Assembly (NCBI GenBank): GCA_028554795.2
Contig: CM068827.1
Coordinates: forward strand, 71,769,809 to 71,833,808
Source of the DNA: Sinohyriopsis cumingii
Taxonomy: Eukaryota > Mollusca > Bivalvia > Unionida > Unionidae
DNA length: 64,000 bases
Reading direction: 5' to 3'
In this document: piece after piece, positions 41,740 to 54,149 of the stretch
Layout: every line of letters starts with the position of its first letter
How positions within the stretch are numbered: the stretch's first letter is position 1
Program-made: the position numbers and the translations under genes
Notes under the pieces: generated by a model
What the model was told of the DNA's origin: nothing
The model's input: only the letters and a program-made list of their open reading frames with translations
The model's database searches: none

Positions 41740-42690
41740 CTGAAAATCCTAATAAAGACCTTTGAAATGAAGCCAAGCCTGGTCATAGCGATAAGTAGAG
41801 CAAGACAACAACCCGTTTATGTTATGTCTCCACTTTGAACTCTCGCTCTGCCGTTGAATCACCATGGGCCGTGCTATGCAAAACTGTTGACAGAACCAGA
41901 AAAATGTGTATCAAACACTTTAAAATTACATATCTCGAACTGGTAACGACCATACCAGAAACATGAAAAACATTAGCCGAACATTCTATAAAAAAACTAA
42001 TCTGAAAAATTAAGCAGTGCCTAAATTCTGGAGAAAAAAAACTCCTATCAATTTCAAATCTGCTAACGTAAAAGATCACATTCAGCCCGTCACTCTTCAT
42101 AGAGACCATAACATATCCACTATTAACATCTGAAACACTTACCTGATCCAGCTGTCAATGCCCTACTAAACATATACAATACAATATTGTGAAATGGGGG
42201 ATTCCAATCATTTTGGATAGAAGCAACAGAGATGCCAGTTCCTAACCATGGAAAGAACCACAACGATGAGTGCAACTATCGTCCTATGTCACCAACAAGC
42301 CATATTTGCACAACCAAATATAGAATTTAAGTCACATACTCCAATGGAGTCTTGAAATCAAACAAACTATTGTCAGACATTCCGTGTGAAATCAGACACC
42401 AAAGAAGCACAATCAATCATTTTAACAGATCTGCGGAATTTATTAAAGAAGATTTCGTAAAGAAATAAAATAATTTTGCAGAACGTTTTTGACACCAGAT
42501 GAAAGTAAGGCTTAATGAATAACATATTCAACCTAGGTCTAAGGGTCTTCCTAAGAATATTTATCTACAATGTCCTATCGAGTATTTACAATTCAACATC
42601 GAGAAAAATTATAAATTCTAAGGAAATAAGAGTACAACAATGCAGTCAAGTTTGGAACGGTCAAAACTGAAGTGCGTGCTGTCACTTTTG
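41740..42690 (+). mobile_element. Decayed jockey-like LINE (reverse transcriptase part)
   Basis: Fragments in order: PINFKSANVKDH near 42040-42075; QLSMPY*TYTIQY near 42150; then VPNHGKNHNDECNYRPMSPTSHIC (the PKPGKd-td-NYRPISLts block) near 42230-42305; LLSDIPCEIRHQRSTINH (QcGFR-RST) near 42370-42420; and GLRVFLRIFIYNVLSS near 42535-42585. Stops and frameshifts occur throughout, and the motif A region is missing. Clade is judged from block wording. Confidence 0.75.
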
Positions 42691-42699
42691 AAATGTAGA

Positions 42700-44080
42700 A
42701 ATCAGGAAAAAGTACAATTTGAATTTCTTTGATACATTCGACCGTTCAGCCGGAAATTTCTATCAGACAAAAGGATGAAATATTACTCGACAAATAAAAT
42801 CAAATTGTGATGGCACAAGACACATCACAATGATACATTATAGTTGATTGTATAAAGTCCTTTAAGTATTTACGATCGAATATTTACAAAGCAGCAGATC
42901 TGGTGATGAATTTTCACGTGAGCTCAATGAAGAAGGAAGAAAAACTTTTTTAATTACAGATTCAGTGATGATTTGTAGTATACACGTTCTCAATGCTAAC
43001 ATGCGATCTTCATAGGAAGAACTATATTATACATTTTCTAACAAACAAATCTAAGTATATTCAAAGATTGTGAAGACATCAACGCTCTATTAACAATGTG
43101 GCAATATAAGATATACCGGAATGCTATAGTATCATGTGTCTATAAGTTTGTGATCGGCGAAGAAGTAAATAAAAGATCTGACCTTTACGATATTATATAT
43201 GCCTATTTTTGTTCTTTGCTTTATATTAAAATGCATTTAATTTCCAGTTTATGTCAGATGACTACGGGAAACGATCGATAAACAGACACCATGTAGATTC
43301 CTGGTCATGCAAGGGGAGTTACTCTGATATCGTGGGAATACTGAAAAAATATATGCTTGTCCTAATGTCTGGGACTTTATGTATATTTTGCACAAAGTGT
43401 AAATCACCTTAAAAAGTACATACTAGTTCCATAGGACTCATTCTGCAGCATGTGCCGTCCAAAAGAAATTTATCAGAGAGAATTAAAAAAGTCTAGCTGT
43501 AACCACCTATGACGGGGAGAGTAGATGCGAGATTACGCTGGGGGACGGACCTCCAACATGAGCATGAAAGTACATGTCGTACATAAGATTGTTTAAACAA
43601 CTCCTGATATTCCAATCAAAAGTAAAACATCGTGTACAACAAAGATTTAAAGTCAACACCTGTCAGTTACCAAAGCCAACAACCATTCATACTTCACATT
43701 TTGACTATTATATACTACCATAGATTGGATCTCTTGGTTCTTGACAATATGGTAATATTGTCATCTAACCCTTGCGTAACATCATTGGATATTATCAGAC
43801 GAAAAACCTGGTTAAGAGCGAATTCTACATTTATAGAAATTTTAGGAAGATTTAGATTATATTTGAGGGCATGGGGTACGGCCATTTGGAAACAGTGATA
43901 ATGATGGGTGTATTTTTAAAATAGTGTTATCGTCAGCAATCCCGAGATTTTTTCGTTATCAGTTGGTGATGCAGAGCTAGTAACTTACGGTTATGTAATG
44001 TATATAAGATAAGTACACGATAGATGGCGCTGTGCAGCAAAAGTGCTGCAAACTTCGAATACCGCGATACTATAGATCCT
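42700..44080. other. AT-rich intergenic DNA
   Basis: Nothing recognised. Confidence 0.55.
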
Positions 44081-44094
44081 CTATATCATAGTAT

Positions 44095-44290
44095 TTTTGT
44101 TGTTTTGTAGGGTTTAATGCCATTTTTCAGCACAAGACAGGCTATGCATGGCGGCCAGTATAAATGGTGCAGGAAGAACCCATCGATCCACGAGAAGCTA
44201 CTGGCAAGGAATCTCACATACCCCCATTGGCCGAACCCGGGACTCGAACCCGCGCAGACAAAGGAAGAAAGGCAATCACAAAAACACAAA
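44095..44290 (-). mobile_element. Dispersed SINE-like repeat, family 2
   Basis: Reading the - strand: CTGCGCGGGTTCGAGTCCCG carries a consensus-like B box (GGTTCGAGTCC). It is followed by GTATGTGAGATTCC, TTTATACTGGCCGCC and AATGGCATTAAACCCTACAA. The + copy at 7658-7775 shares the body. An A box is not evident, so the head is partial. Confidence 0.6.
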
Positions 44291-44299
44291 CAAATATGA

Positions 44300-47250
44300 C
44301 AAGCAATAAACGTAAAAGAAAGAGTAGTAGTTTTTGAAACTTTACATTATATTAGTTCTCTTATTGTTTGAATGTTACAAGTATGCTTCATTTTTTTACA
44401 AGGTTAACTCCAGTTGTAGTGTTTAAGTTTCCTGAGATAATTCCAGCCGTAGGTATGCTGGTTTTAAGTAAGTTGGCATTACACGGAACTCAGAAGGAGT
44501 ATAATATACCATAGTATAATACTTTTCATTCATCAATGAGTTGTTTACAGGTTATCACCTGCACGAAAGTTTTGTTATTGAGGCAGACTAGGAATTGAAT
44601 TGCACTGAACTGCATCATGCTCATCATTGTGATGCCAGACTTTAGCATGGATGCGCTCACGTAGGTAAGAAGTGTTGGTATCACCTAACTAATGTCTCTT
44701 CTTTGAAAAGGGAATTTAGACAAAACAGTTAGGCATACTTGGTACCTTTGCTGTTATTCTGTCATCTTTTTGAAAGCTTCTTCTCTCTTTTTTAAGTATT
44801 GATTCATCTTTCACTGTTCATGATTAGATGTACATACCTGTCAGAACATTTACAATTAGCGAGTTCTAATACTTGATTGGATAATATTGTGATATAATCT
44901 CGAAGATATTTGACTTGTTATACAAGTCTTCTCTTAACTGCATGGTCGGAAAAGATTTGTCTACATTGTACATGTAAAGTATTATTTCTTTTCTTCTCCG
45001 GAAGTAATATAACTGCCGTTTTCAAACAGTTATTTGAACATACTTTATATAATGCAAATTTAATCATCAATGTGGATATTGATCTTAGAAATCGGTCAGT
45101 TAAGATATCTTGTTTCGCACTAACAGTACCACACTGGTACCAGATCATTCAGTCTACGATATCATGACAGAGTAGAGAGAAATTTCTATCATATCTCTCT
45201 TTTTTTGCTGTGCTTAAAAAGCAAATGAAATTATAAAAAATATATATTGTGGCATCTATTACAACGACTTCAACACTCGAAAACAATTAGTACAGCCTGT
45301 CGGTATTATGGGTGTTTTGTCTGAGAAATACGTATCCGTACTTAACATCTAGCCAAGGAGGAAGTTAAACATATATAATCTGATTCTTTTTTGTTGTTAT
45401 TTTAAGTATAAATAATCCTATTATCACGTTCTTTGTATTTATATTATGATGGTTGTTGCTTTTTATTTATGACTAAATGATTCCTCTAGCGTAATAACTT
45501 CCAGAAAACAACATAGCATAGATCATCACTAAAAAATAGAAAATTGCAATCTGGTCTCCAATCATTTCATAGTATAAAACTTGTATCCAGTCTCCACAGA
45601 AACATCATTTACAAGTCTTTATTGATTTCAGATTGTATAACATCCTTCTGTATTGAAAAATGTATCTAGTTCAAATAAATGTGCATAAAAAAACTTTGAC
45701 CAGCTTTGTTCCCACATCATCAATGAAAACAATAGCTTGATTCAAGCAGGTCAGTTCCCTGGAGGGAAGGAGTAAAGTTAGTTTAAGGGGATCTTTAATA
45801 CGGAAACCCTTCTACAGATGTTCTCTAATGATATTCAAAACAGATACGTAGTGTGTTTCACGCAAAGAGATCCCTTCGGGAGATAAGGGACTGTCAGACG
45901 CCAAGGACCGTTTTAGCTGTAAATACACACCTCATCTAATCGATACGCCAGAGCCGGTGAAAGTGGCGAAGATATAAGATGACGACCTTGCAATGGAGCT
46001 GGACACTTTTCAATAACCGTTTAATATGACATTTAGTCTTTAGAAGCAATAAGAATTCATTTTCTCCATTTCTTTCTCAGACAACACGCAGACGTGTATA
46101 AGCGAGAAACAAGCCACCAGTTAAATATGGATCACCTTATAGAAAATATTAATAAACGTACCAAATAAACATTACATTAGTAAGCAACAATCAAAACTTG
46201 CTATAAAAAACAACAGAAAGTACGTTCGTGAAACAACTTGAATGAAAATTTGTGTATTCGTGATATGGCGGTCTAGTATTTTTTATTTTTCTATGTAGCA
46301 AGAATATGATGTCTAATTTAGCAAGTAACCGAACTGCTCCCTTGCCGACTATTATATGCAATGTACCGCGCTTTTATTTTTTTGCTTATTTTCCTCCTTC
46401 ATTAAAATCATCAGTTTTCCCGACGAAAGTTCGAGCCCTCATAACACGCCATAGAATATAGAAAATGAATTAGGGTTTATGACTCGACCATGTTCTATTT
46501 CCTTTTCCGAATATAATTAGCGTTGGCAAAAATGTATTGTTTGAGACTAATTAAACTGACTTGGGCAACAAGAAGACAGCAACAACAAAACTTGCATTTA
46601 CACAGATGTGACGGTATAAACTGACACTCAATTCGCTTGGATTTACAAAATTTGAGACTATATCATAGACTGCAACGTTGCAATGTGAGGTCCGAGCACT
46701 GAAGCACGTCAAGAAACAATTTAACGTACAACCAGTATTTCTCGAACAATATAGATATACAAACCAGGATGCGAGTTAAAGTAAGGACTGTTGTTTTCTA
46801 TATCATTATACACACTCCAATAGATAAATTTATGATACTGATTAAGGAGACCAAAGCACCAGCTTTGCTTGAATCAATAAATTCAACGTATTTTTCTTTC
46901 AAGTTGTGGATGGTTGAACACATGAATAAAAGATTCTGATTTTGCTTCAGAATACTGTATATGTCATTCTGAGCACGAACCATGGAACATACACATATGA
47001 AACTATCGAAGTCACCACCGCCAAGCACGAACCATGGAACAAACACAGATCAAACTACTGTAGACTAGCAAATGTTATGTAGGTCTTACACACAGCAATG
47101 AAATAAAGAACAGTTCGTTATTAGAACAAACTCAAATTAGTTAAGAGAATATTTCTTTTAAGTTATGATGCTGCTAGGAAATGTTATATCATATAAGCTG
47201 AAATCATCCAATATTTAGCTGATGAACACATTTAAGAAAACAATACGGAA
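44300..47250. other. AT-rich intergenic DNA
   Basis: No gene recognised. A ~20-bp direct repeat (GCACGAACCATGGAAC) occurs at about 46973 and 47026. Open frames here are short and unlike known proteins. Confidence 0.55.
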
Positions 47251-47289
47251 AACCTAGTCTTTAAAGCATATATTCACATAGTCTCACTA

Positions 47290-50200
47290 GATAGTTAGGT
47301 ATCCAGAGTGTAACAAGTTGTTGTTTCTCCTTATTTCTAGCTCTCTTTTCAGCTTGCTTTATGTTTCTGTCTTCCGCTGCTTTTTGAACGCCCTGTCTGA
47401 CAGCTAGACGCCAGGTGGAATGGTCGTTAGCACAGCTCTCCCAGTCGTTGACATTGATGTTGACCGTCTTCATGTCCTTCTTGCAAACATCTGTGCAGCG
47501 CAGACGTCGTTGTTCAGTCGGTCGTACACCTTCTGCTAACTCTTCGTATAACAGGTCATTGGGAATGCGGCCTGAGTCCATTCTCTTTACATGGCCGAGC
47601 CAGCGAAGGCGCCTTTCGCTGAGAATGGAGAACATGCTGTTCGTGTTGGCGAGTTCCAGAACCTCTGTGTTGATACTTTGTCCTGCCACTGGATGTGTAG
47701 AATGCGCCCCAGGCATCTCAAGTGGAAGCTGTTGAGTTTCCTCTCGTATCTCGCATAAGTGGTTAATGTTTCACTGCTGTAGAGGAGTGAGCTGAGCGCG
47801 CAGGTCTGGTAGACTCGCAGTTTGGTCTTCTCAGTGAGGTTGGGGTTGTTCCAGACCCTCCGGTTAAGTCTGGCCGTCACCTTTGCTGCCTTGGCAATCC
47901 TGCCGTTCACCTCAGAATCAATGGAAAGTGAGTTAGGGATGGTTGGCCCGAGGTATTTGAGGCTCTTAACAACTTCCAAATTGTATCCATCGATGATGAC
48001 GGCGGGAGTTAAGTCTACGTCCTGCGCCATGACGTTCGTTTTCTTGAAACTGATGATCAGTCCAAACTCCTTACAGACGTGGGAGAGGCTCCATACCAGC
48101 TTCGAAGTCCATCTTCCGTGTGTGATGTCAAGGCTGCCACGTCGGCGAAGAGCACTGTGACTTTAGTCCTAGCACGGAGACGAGCGATGTTGAACAGTTT
48201 GCCGTCAGCCCTGGTATGGATGCACACTGCCTCGCTGACGTCCTTGAATGCGTACTGGAAAAGCATGGAGAAGAAGATGGCGAACAGAGTCTGCGCAAGG
48301 ACACGGCCTTCTTTGACAACGCTGATGACTGGGAAGGCCTCCGATATTGCGCCATTGAAGCACACTGTGCTGTGCATGTTCTCGTGGAACGACGTGACGA
48401 CAGCGGCGAGCAGTCGTGGAGGTCAGCCGATCTTCTACAGGAGTATGAAGAGTCCACTCCGACTGACCAGGTAAAACGCTTTCGACAGGTCTATGAAGGC
48501 AACGAAGATGGGCATTTGCTGCTCTCGACACGTTTCTGCAACTGGCGTAGTGAGAAGATCATGTATACTGTTGACCTGCCGGCTCGAAAGCCATACTGGG
48601 ACTCTGGGTAGAGCAGGAGTCGATGATCTGCAAGCGCGCCAAGGCAACACGGGCGAAAGCTTTTCCGACGATGCTGAGGATGGAGATGCCCCGGTAGTTG
48701 TTGAAGTCGCTACGGTCTCCTTTGTTCTTGTACAAAGTGACGATGTTGGCGTTACGCATGTCCTGTGGTATGTGTCCCTGTTCATAGCAGAGACTGAGGA
48801 GTATGTGTAGGGGCTGGAGCAGTGCTGGTTTCCCGCTCTAGAGGACTTTAGACGGTATGCCGTCGCTTCTAGGAGCCTTCCCACAGGCACGGCAATCGAT
48901 GGCTTTTCCGGGCTCTTCCAGGGTGGGCTGTGTGTCTAGTTCCTCCATGATTGGCAAATCTGGGGTGGCATCCAGGGCGGTGTCAGTGACAATGTTTTGG
49001 CTTGCATACAGCTCGAGGTAGTGCTCGACCCATCGCTGGAGTTGTTTACCCTGGTCTGTGATGACTTCGCCCGTCTTGGACTTGAGCGGGGCGGTCTTGG
49101 AGGGGGGGGGGGCCTTAGCCTTCTTGATACCCTTATATATTCCTCTTGCATCCCCGGTGTCGACAGCGTTCTGTATACTGGTGCGACGTTCAGCTAGTAG
49201 GCGTTGGCACAGCGGTCTGCTGGGCATTGTTCCTGGCAGTCCTGAGGGCTTGTAGTGTTATGGTGCTAGGTGTAGCCTTGTATGCCAGGAGGGCTTTCCT
49301 CTTTGCCTCAGTCACGGATTCCACGACCTCCCAGTTGGCTTCATACCAATCGATATTTTTGCGGTCCTTCTTCGCGTAAGCAGTGATGGCTAAATTGTAC
49401 ACGGAGGTGGGACCACTTGGAATCGATGGTGTCATCAGGTGTCGCTTTGGTGAGAGCTTCCTGATGAACTGCAGTGTTTTCTCTGGTTTGCTTGCACAGC
49501 AGGTGTTGATGCATGGGCGACCCTTCTTGTTGGTGTGGTTCAGCTTCTTGGGTATTATTCGCACCTTGCTGGTCGCGAGAGAATGGTCCGATTCGCAGTC
49601 GGCACTGTGGTAGCTGCGGGTGAGTAGGATACTGGCTAGTTTCACACGCCTGGTGATGACGAGGTCTAGCTGGTACCAGTGGGGTGAACGTGGGTGTCTC
49701 CATGACACCTGGTGGATCTCCTTGCATTTGAAGAAAGTGTTGATTGCACATAGGATGTGTGAGCAGCACATCTCCAGCAGTCTCTGACCATTCTCGCTGA
49801 TCTTGCCCCTTCCGTAAGAGCCGAGACAGGTGGAATAGGCCTCATGATCAGATCCCACTGTAGCATTGAAGTCTCCTAGTAAATAGAGGCTTTCATTGTT
49901 GGGAATACTGGATATTGCCTGATCCAGAGCATCATAGAACTTGTATTTCTCCTCGTGGGTAGAGCAGATGGTTGGGGCTGAAGATGTTGACTGGGCCTCG
50001 GGATGTTGACAGCAGGAGGGCAAGATACTACACCGTGCTACCTAGACTCGTGCGAGGGCTTCCCTTGCCCAATGAATGTGCAATTGGCTTTCCTGATGGT
50101 GCCTCTGACAGCCAGTCGGGTCTCCTAGAGGCAGGCAATGTCGATGTTCAGTCGGGAGAGTTCTCTGTCAATGACTGCAGTCTTCCGTGCATCGTCGATT

Positions 50201-50520
50201 TGCTGTAGGTCAGCGGTCAATCCAGGCGACATGGCATTGATATTCTGGCTTGCAAAACGAAGAGCTGGAGTCTTCTTATTTCTTCTTTGAGTCTTCCCTG
50301 GTGCGGAGTTTGTGGCCCACTTGTCGAGATAGTTGTCTAAGCTCCACGCACCCAGTGAAGCAGGAAGGCCATGGCGGGCAGCACCTTTCTGACTTGAGAC
50401 TGCCCAGCTTGAGGCGGGCGGTATCTGTCCAGTGAGATATGGTGATCTCTCCCACCGTCAGAAGTAACCCCTGGCGCCAAACTCTATGCCAATCGAGCTT
50501 TGACTTAGAACCGGTAAACT
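47290..50520 (-). mobile_element. Near full-length but inactivated APE-type LINE
   Basis: Reading the - strand from about 50520: endonuclease start (RFASQNINAMSPG; RELSRLNIDIACL then a stop where Gln is expected), LYLLGDFNATVGSD near 49885, and ESDHSLATSKVRI near 49590. Reverse transcriptase follows: NIVTLYKNKGDRSDFNNYRG near 48740, motif A FVAFIDLSKAFYLV near 48485-48520, and the catalytic box as FADV near 48150 instead of FADD. The connection has VVKSLKYLGPTI near 47960, and the C-terminus has RRLRWLGHVKRM near 47600. Several frameshifts plus the loss of the second catalytic Asp make it inactive. GC content (~50%) is far above the flanks. Confidence 0.88.
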
Positions 50521-51115
50521 GCTACTTTCCGTGTTGTGTCGACACCGTACGACGACGGTGCAGTGTTCTATCCAGTGGAGCTACGAAGCCTGGGCAGGGT
50601 GGTATGGAGAATTAGCTGTTGCCCATTCAGCAGATCCCCCTCTCCACGCAGCTGTTGGACCCAAGGGAACGACGAATGCCGATACAGCTTGGCACCAACG
50701 GCGTCGCAGAAGTTCCCGGAATGACATTGAAGTCAATGACAGACCGCCTTAGGGACTCCGTCTCCGAATTTTCTGTCAGGGTTTACTCCTTTAGCCTTTC
50801 CCATGAGTGGGTATAGCCGCAAGGCAGCAGAGGTTTGGAATCGGAGTTTTCCTTCTCCTAGATGAGTTACTATCCAAGGTTTACGAGTCCCACCTACCCG
50901 AAGCGATTGGTTTTGAGGCGCCAGTGGCCCGCCTTCACCCTTTCTCCTGTTAGTTTAAACATAGTCCGCCGGACTTCGAAGCTAAGCCACTCGCGAAAGC
51001 CAGGAACTGGACTTTTAGTTGAGAGAGGCGATCAGAGACGCAAGCCGTATGGGGCATTTCTGGAGGAGTGGGGCGATTGTCGCCCACTCCCACCCCGGCA
51101 ATGTCAACATTTGAC
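50520..51115 (-). other. Probable 5' UTR of the LINE
   Basis: GC-rich sequence continuous with the LINE, without a long sense ORF. It ends abruptly at the TATAG microsatellite. Confidence 0.5.
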
Positions 51116-51118
51116 CAA

Positions 51119-51402
51119 TTATAGTATAGTATAGTATAGTATAGTATAGTATGGTATGGTATGGTATAGCATAGTATAGCATAGCATAGCATAGCATAGC
51201 ATAGCATAGCATAGTATAGTACAGTATAGTACAGTATAGTATAGCATAGCATAGCATAATATAGTATAGTATAGTATAGCATAGCATAGCATAGCATAGC
51301 ATAGCATAGTATAGTATAGTACAGTATAGTACAGTATAGTATAGCATAGCATAGCATAATATAGTATAGTATAGTATAGCATAGCATAGCATAGCATAGC
51401 AT
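51119..51402. repeat. (TATAG)n pentanucleotide array with variants
   Basis: TATAG, CATAG, ACAGT and GGTAT variants are arranged in blocks. A ~110-bp block (from TATAGCATAGCATAATATAG onwards) is itself repeated, at about 51240-51300 and 51345-51400, so the array has higher-order structure. Confidence 0.95.
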
Positions 51403-51506
51403 ATTATATTATATTATATTATATTATATTATATTATATTATATTATATTATATTATATTATATTATATTATATTATATTATATTATATTATATTATATT
51501 ATATTA
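51400..51506. repeat. (ATATT)n pentanucleotide array
   Basis: About 21 units of ATATT, directly continuing the TATAG array. Confidence 0.95.
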
Positions 51507-51637
51507 CATAAAGGTCCTTATGATATATTACGGATCCAAATTCACCCAAAGAAAGATGAAGCGAAGGTGAGGTCCATAAACCTTCCTGGGGGTGCCTTCC
51601 CGGTCAAGCATCGTGTTCTTCAGCACCATGCGATATT

Positions 51638-51659
51638 TATTATTATTATTATTATTATT

Positions 51660-51701
<42 letters not shown>

Positions 51702-51702
51702 C
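51638..51702. repeat. (ATT)n/(ATG)n compound microsatellite
   Basis: ATT units switch to ATG units at about 51660, just left of the DNA transposon. Confidence 0.95.
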
Positions 51703-52004
51703 ACCACATATATGCAGCAACGGATCATGTGGTCCATATCACCAATTACACTGGTCAACAGTGAAATCATTACTGACTTGAAAAGGCCCTAATCTGTAGT
51801 ATTTTGGTGTGCCGAACACGAATATAACCGTGAAAAATTTGTATTGGCTCTCGTTTTGAAGATATTCATATGCCTCATATTCTATGTTTCACTGTGTAAA
51901 TTTCTCCAGTAGGACTGCAGCAACATCCGGAATAATGATGTAACATTGCATAATACCATCATGCTCACATCATCCACAGTTGATTGCATCATTTTCTGAT
52001 GCAA

Positions 52005-52127
52005 TGCAATACTAATGCCATGCGGCTGCTGAAGTAAGTTGACGTCAGCAGTGTACTATACATGTGTAGGCCTATTATACTAATGCCAGGCGGCTGCTGA
52101 AGCTGACGTAAGCAGTGTACTATATAA
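52005..52127 (+). repeat. Imperfect ~68-bp tandem repeat upstream of the transposase
   Basis: ACTAATGCCATGCGGCTGCT...GCAGTGTACTATA occurs twice (about 52010-52062 and 52079-52124). It is placed where a promoter is expected, followed by TATATAAAG at about 52122. Confidence 0.75.
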
Positions 52128-52242
52128 AGCCCAATCAGATAGGTTCAGCATTTAAAATATTTTAGACGTTGTGCGAGACAGTTCAAGCTACTGTTACATA
52201 AAACTTATTATTTTATCCATTTACGTACAATAAAGAACAGTA

Positions 52243-53931
52243 ATGCCTCGAAAGTGTGTTAATACCGCGGACAATTTTTGCTATATTTGTGGGGAAGTGA
52301 CATTTGCCAACCAGAAGAAAAGTATCAATTCTCAAGTGAAGAAGGCATATCATCTTTACTTCGGATGCAAGGTTGGTGACCAAGACAAGCCTTGGGCTCC
52401 GCATATATGCTGTGCTACATGTACAACACAGTTTTCACAGTGGTTGAATTGCAAAAGGTCATCAATGCCGTTTGCAGTCCCAATGGTGTGGAGAGAGCCA
52501 AGCAACCACCTAAATGACTGTTACTTCTGCTTGGTTCCTCCTCTTTCCGGCGGAATAACGAAGCGAAAGAAGTCGAGAATAGTCTACCCAAACATTCCGT
52601 CTGCATTGAGACCAGTTCCACATGGTGAGGGACTTCCTATTCCAGAACCTCCAGCAGAATATTCTCTTGATTCATCTGACGAAGACAACGGTGAGTCGAC
52701 CTGTTCTTCTCCTGGTCCATCAGCATGCAGTGATCCAGATTTTCACTGTGGTGCATCATCAACCCCACACAGAATAACACAGGAAGAACTAAATGACCTG
52801 ATTCGTGATTTGGACTTATCAAAGAACAAGGCAGAATTGCTAGGATCAAGACTCCAACAATGGAATCTTCTAGAAGAAGATGTCACAATTACTGCATATC
52901 GAAAGCGCCACCAGCAATTGGAGCCTTTCTTCAGAAAGGAAAGTAATCTGATATTCTGTTCCGATATTGAGGGCCTCATGAATGCTTTAAAAATCACTCA
53001 TGACCCACAAGAATGGAGACTATTTGTGGACTCTTCGAAACTGAGTCTCAAGGCTGTGCTTTTGCACAATGGAAACATTCTTCCATCTATTCCAGTAGCG
53101 TATGCTGTCCACATGAAAGAGACATACGATAACTTAAGGCAGCTACTGAATTCCATTGAGTATAACAAGTACAGCTGGCACCTCTGTGGTGATTTGAAGG
53201 TAGTTGCCCTTTTAATGGGACTGCAGCAAGGATATACAAAATACATGTGTTTCTTATGCGAGTGGGATAGCCGAGCAAGGGAAATGCACTACATGAGGAA
53301 GGAATGGACTCACCGGCAGAATGTAGCCATTGGAGAGAAGAATATCCAACACCCAGCTCTGGTTGAGGCTCAGAAAATCTTGCTACCACCCCTTCACATC
53401 AAACTAGGTTTGATGAAGAACTTCGTGAAAGCCATTGACCGGACTTTGCCAGCATTCCGATACCTGCATGAAAAATTCCCTCGACTCAGCGAAGCAAAGA
53501 TTAAAGAGGGAGTTTTTGTGGGTCCTCAGATTCGAGAGCTTTTCAAAGATGACCGGTTCAACAACTTGCTGGAAGGTGACGCGAAACAAGCATGGAATGC
53601 TTTTCGCCTAGTTTCTACAAACTTCCTCGGAAATGTTAGGGCAGAAAACTATAAGGAACTAGTAGAAGACATGTTGATGAAGTATAAGAAACTTGGCTGC
53701 AATATGTCTCTAAAGATTCACTTCCTTCATTCCCATTTGGATTTCTTTCCTAGCAACTGTGGTATTGTTAGTGATGAACACGGCGAACGTTTTCATCAAG
53801 ATATCGCAACAATGGAACAAAGATACCAGGGAAAATGGTCCACTACAATGCTGGCTGACTACTGCTGGACACTCCTCAGAGATGCTCCCGAACAGCTGTA
53901 CAAGAGACAGGCGAAGAAATCTAAGATGTAG
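52243..53931 (+). CDS. Transposase-like protein, intact ORF
   Basis: This 562-residue protein lies between TIRs. The N-terminal ~100 residues form Cys/His clusters (CYIC 13-16; HICCATC 54-60; CYFC 93-96), likely DNA-binding zinc sites. An acidic Ser-rich linker (~140-170) follows. The core has acidic residues in an RNase H-like order: FVDSS (D263), LCGDLK (D317), CFLCEWDSR (336-344), LPPLHIKLG (381-389) and DEHGERFHQD (E512/E515). I recall the same family as multi-copy uncharacterised proteins in arthropods and Hydra. Transposase function is inferred from TIRs and these residues. The ATG at 52243 gives a full frame with no stop or frameshift, unusual among the decayed elements here. Confidence 0.8.
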   Translation: MPRKCVNTADNFCYICGEVTFANQKKSINSQVKKAYHLYFGCKVGDQDKPWAPHICCATCTTQFSQWLNCKRSSMPFAVPMVWREPSNHLNDCYFCLVPPLSGGITKRKKSRIVYPNIPSALRPVPHGEGLPIPEPPAEYSLDSSDEDNGESTCSSPGPSACSDPDFHCGASSTPHRITQEELNDLIRDLDLSKNKAELLGSRLQQWNLLEEDVTITAYRKRHQQLEPFFRKESNLIFCSDIEGLMNALKITHDPQEWRLFVDSSKLSLKAVLLHNGNILPSIPVAYAVHMKETYDNLRQLLNSIEYNKYSWHLCGDLKVVALLMGLQQGYTKYMCFLCEWDSRAREMHYMRKEWTHRQNVAIGEKNIQHPALVEAQKILLPPLHIKLGLMKNFVKAIDRTLPAFRYLHEKFPRLSEAKIKEGVFVGPQIRELFKDDRFNNLLEGDAKQAWNAFRLVSTNFLGNVRAENYKELVEDMLMKYKKLGCNMSLKIHFLHSHLDFFPSNCGIVSDEHGERFHQDIATMEQRYQGKWSTTMLADYCWTLLRDAPEQLYKRQAKKSKM

Positions 53932-54149
53932 TCAATGACTTGATTTTTTATAGGTAGGCTATTACAGTTGACCTTTTACTATTGGAATGCATTTCGTTAT
54001 GTAAACATTAATTTCTTGCAGATTACAAAAAAACTAGAGCCAATTTTGCAATTTGACTGTCATATTCGTGTTCAGCACATAAAAATTGATAAGAATTGAC
54101 TAATTTTATTTCAGTAACATGACTTTTGTAAAAATTTGTTGTCCAGTGT

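Larger units (their letters stand above)
51749..54148 (+). mobile_element. DNA transposon with CACTG termini and TTA duplication
   Basis: The left end starts CACTGGTCAACA (51749) and the right end is its inverse, TGTTGTCCAGTG (to 54148). Further inside, GTGCCGAACACGAATATAAC (51810) and TTGGCTCTCGTTTT are matched in inverse by the right end (about 54040-54085), so the TIRs extend ~110 bp imperfectly. TTA lies on both sides (51746-51748, 54149-54151). CACTG termini with a 3-bp duplication recall the CACTA/EnSpm (CMC) group; this is tentative. It carries one intact ORF of 562 codons. Confidence 0.8.

Noticed and set aside
47415-48611. Several + frames of 100-130 residues
   Set aside because: Antisense of the GC-rich LINE reverse transcriptase.
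50950-51402. 150-residue - frame rich in Tyr/Leu/Cys
   Set aside because: Translation of the TATAG pentanucleotide array.
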